Below are positions 4,862 through 5,713 of a DNA stretch of 5,713 bases, piece after piece. Within the stretch, counting starts at the first letter, position 1; each line of letters begins with the position of its first letter. Source of the stretch: Halobacteriales archaeon SW_9_67_24. Its GTDB lineage: Archaea; Halobacteriota; Halobacteria; Halobacteriales; Halococcaceae. The notes under the pieces were generated by a model. The model ran no database searches. It saw nothing but the letters and a program-made list of their open reading frames with translations, and had not been told where the DNA came from. The stretch covers positions 1-5,713 of the forward strand of contig PXSV01000064.1 in assembly GCA_003022685.1 (NCBI GenBank), in the 5' to 3' direction. The translations under genes and the position numbers were made by a program.

Positions 4862-5410
4862 TTAGTCTTCTCGTCGCTCGCGCCACTCGTCTTCAAGCAG
4901 GCCGTACTGTTCCTCGTCCACGTACTCGCCCTCGGCGAACGCCCGCTCCCGTTTCGTTCCCTCGTGAACGAATCCGAGCCGTTCGAGCACCCGCCGCGAG
5001 GCGACGTTCGGTGTCATCGCCACTCCCGAAATGCGGTGGAGCTGAAGCTCTTTGAAGCCGTACTCGATCACGAGCTCACACGCTTCCGTGGCGTAGCCCT
5101 TGCCCTGTTGGTCGGGAGCGATCCAGTACGCGATGTTCGCCCATCGTCGGGTGTCGACGATCGGCGACAGCCGGACGCTACCCACGCGTTCGTCGTCGGC
5201 ACAGACAAGGAAACTAGCTTTGTCGTCGGTCTCCTCGGCGTTCTCGAAGAAGGTCTTTGCCTCACGTGTGACGCTGCGTGGCGTCCGAAACACGTGGATG
5301 TGTCGCCGGACTTCCGGATGGTTTCTCGCTCGTGTGAAGAACTCGATGTCCTCCTCTTCGATCGTTCTGAGTTCGATGCGGTCGCCCTCGATGAAAACCG
5401 GTCCTGGCAT
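4862..5410 (-). CDS. GNAT-family N-acetyltransferase, RimJ/RimL-like
   Basis: The 182-residue cytoplasmic protein matches the Acetyltransf_3 type of GNAT, which moves an acetyl group from acetyl-CoA to an amine, often a protein N-terminus or a small molecule. It opens with GDRIELRTIEEEDIEFF, typical of the family. The acetyl-CoA-binding motif A is YWIAPDQQGKGYATEA (residues 95-110), with the Q-x-G-x-G/A loop at 101-107. The downstream NVASRRVLERLGF (135-147) is the usual family block, giving the Asn and the beta-bulge region. The substrate cannot be told. ATG 5410 is chosen because the family alignment starts here; the open frame continues to 5515 but the added residues are not GNAT-like. It precedes the rpa operon on the same strand but is separated from it by a promoter. 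No clear TATA box is seen upstream. Confidence 0.93.
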   Translation of the reverse strand: MPGPVFIEGDRIELRTIEEEDIEFFTRARNHPEVRRHIHVFRTPRSVTREAKTFFENAEETDDKASFLVCADDERVGSVRLSPIVDTRRWANIAYWIAPDQQGKGYATEACELVIEYGFKELQLHRISGVAMTPNVASRRVLERLGFVHEGTKRERAFAEGEYVDEEQYGLLEDEWRERRED

Positions 5411-5596
5411 TATGGGATGAGTTGTCGCGTGGCTGTCTTGGAAACGATACGAGCGCGAACTGGACAAACCGCTCTCGAATGGGTAACGACGCACGTTTCG
5501 ACAGCGCCAGTCCAATCAGAACGAGAGTGAGGTCATCGGCTACCTGCCACGATTCAGTGACCACTCACTCCTAAATCTTCCGGCGCAGCCGACGGC

Positions 5597-5605
5597 CCTT
5601 TGTAG
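5597..5605 (+). promoter_or_regulatory. possible TATA element for the right-edge gene
   Basis: CCTTTGTAG is centred about 25 bp before ATG 5626, the spacing for a leaderless transcript. The match to a haloarchaeal TATA box (TTTAWA-like) is weak. The 215-bp divergent spacer (5411-5625) shows nothing else that I can name. Confidence 0.3.
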
Positions 5606-5625
5606 CGCGCTGCACAATCGAACCT

Positions 5626-5713
5626 ATGAGCGACGAGCGGCGCAGTGGGTTCCTCGGGGCGACCGCGCGCGCGGCGGGGCGGCGGTTCGCGGCGGCGAAA
5701 CGCGCATACAGCC
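5626..5713 (+). CDS. start of a hypothetical protein, cut by the window edge
   Basis: An ATG at 5626 opens a frame that stays open to the end of the window, giving 29 codons beginning MSDERRSGFLGATARA. The N-terminus is rich in Arg and Ala and reads as a basic amphipathic segment. The GC content is very high, with G/C at nearly every third position, as expected for a haloarchaeal gene. The fragment is too short to name a family. It is divergent from the acetyltransferase gene. Confidence 0.55.
   Translation, partial: MSDERRSGFLGATARAAGRRFAAAKRAYS

Noticed and set aside
4774..4896. N-terminal extension of RPA
   Set aside because: It would read through the TATA box at 4795-4802, and the added residues are not RPA-like.
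5411..5515. N-terminal extension of the acetyltransferase
   Set aside because: The extra 35 residues are unlike GNAT proteins, which begin near GDRIELR; ATG 5410 fits the family.
4622..5530. A 302-codon plus-strand open frame
   Set aside because: It is antisense to the rpa start, its promoter and the whole acetyltransferase gene, and has no recognisable domain.
1..5713. CRISPR array, transposase or defence system
   Set aside because: No set of regularly spaced short repeats, no transposase or integrase motifs and no defence-type domains were seen on either strand.

Overview
The window looks like chromosomal DNA of a halophilic archaeon (class Halobacteria). The evidence is GC-rich coding DNA with strong G/C wobble preference, very acidic proteins, promoters placed for leaderless transcripts, a tRNA-His with an encoded G-1:C73 pair and no encoded CCA, and a haloarchaeal-type RPA operon. 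I cannot name the genus from the sequence alone.

Layout, left to right. Positions 1-1125 hold a minus-strand pair: hisI (phosphoribosyl-AMP cyclohydrolase, histidine biosynthesis) and a translationally coupled acidic helical protein. That second gene is interrupted near position 153, where the sequence folds back into an inverted, slightly diverged copy of its own 5' part (1-152 against 531-682). Positions 1210-1627 hold a decayed C-terminal fragment of a PiT-type phosphate permease, with an in-frame stop and a frameshift. Positions 1628-1967 carry no protein gene. They contain an AT-rich promoter-like island, a long imperfect hairpin and a 26-bp copy of the 3' end of the neighbouring tRNA. 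tRNA-His(GTG) follows on the minus strand (1968-2040). Directly beyond its 5' end is a plus-strand ORF without a usable start, apparently the C-terminal stub of a haloarchaeal helicase-associated protein. The stretch 1200-2440 therefore reads as a rearrangement scar centred on a tRNA gene: two truncated genes and an att-like tRNA repeat, with no integrase left.

Positions 2438-4805 are a replication/repair block on the minus strand. A replication protein A (RPA) with two near-identical tandem OB folds and a zinc finger is read from a well-placed TATA box. It is followed, through a TAATG overlap, by its RPA-associated OB-fold protein (COG3390 type), and then by a ribbon-helix-helix protein with a charged C-terminal helix. 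The RHH gene ends in a 4-bp stop-codon overlap with the helicase stub. Positions 4862-5410 encode a RimJ/RimL-like GNAT acetyltransferase on the minus strand. At the right edge a divergent plus-strand gene begins at 5626 and leaves the window.

I found no CRISPR array, no recognisable defence system and no intact mobile element. The parts most worth a second look are the fold-back at the left edge, the tRNA-His scar, the 56-bp identity inside the RPA OB-fold repeat, and a possible small RNA at 1737-1796.
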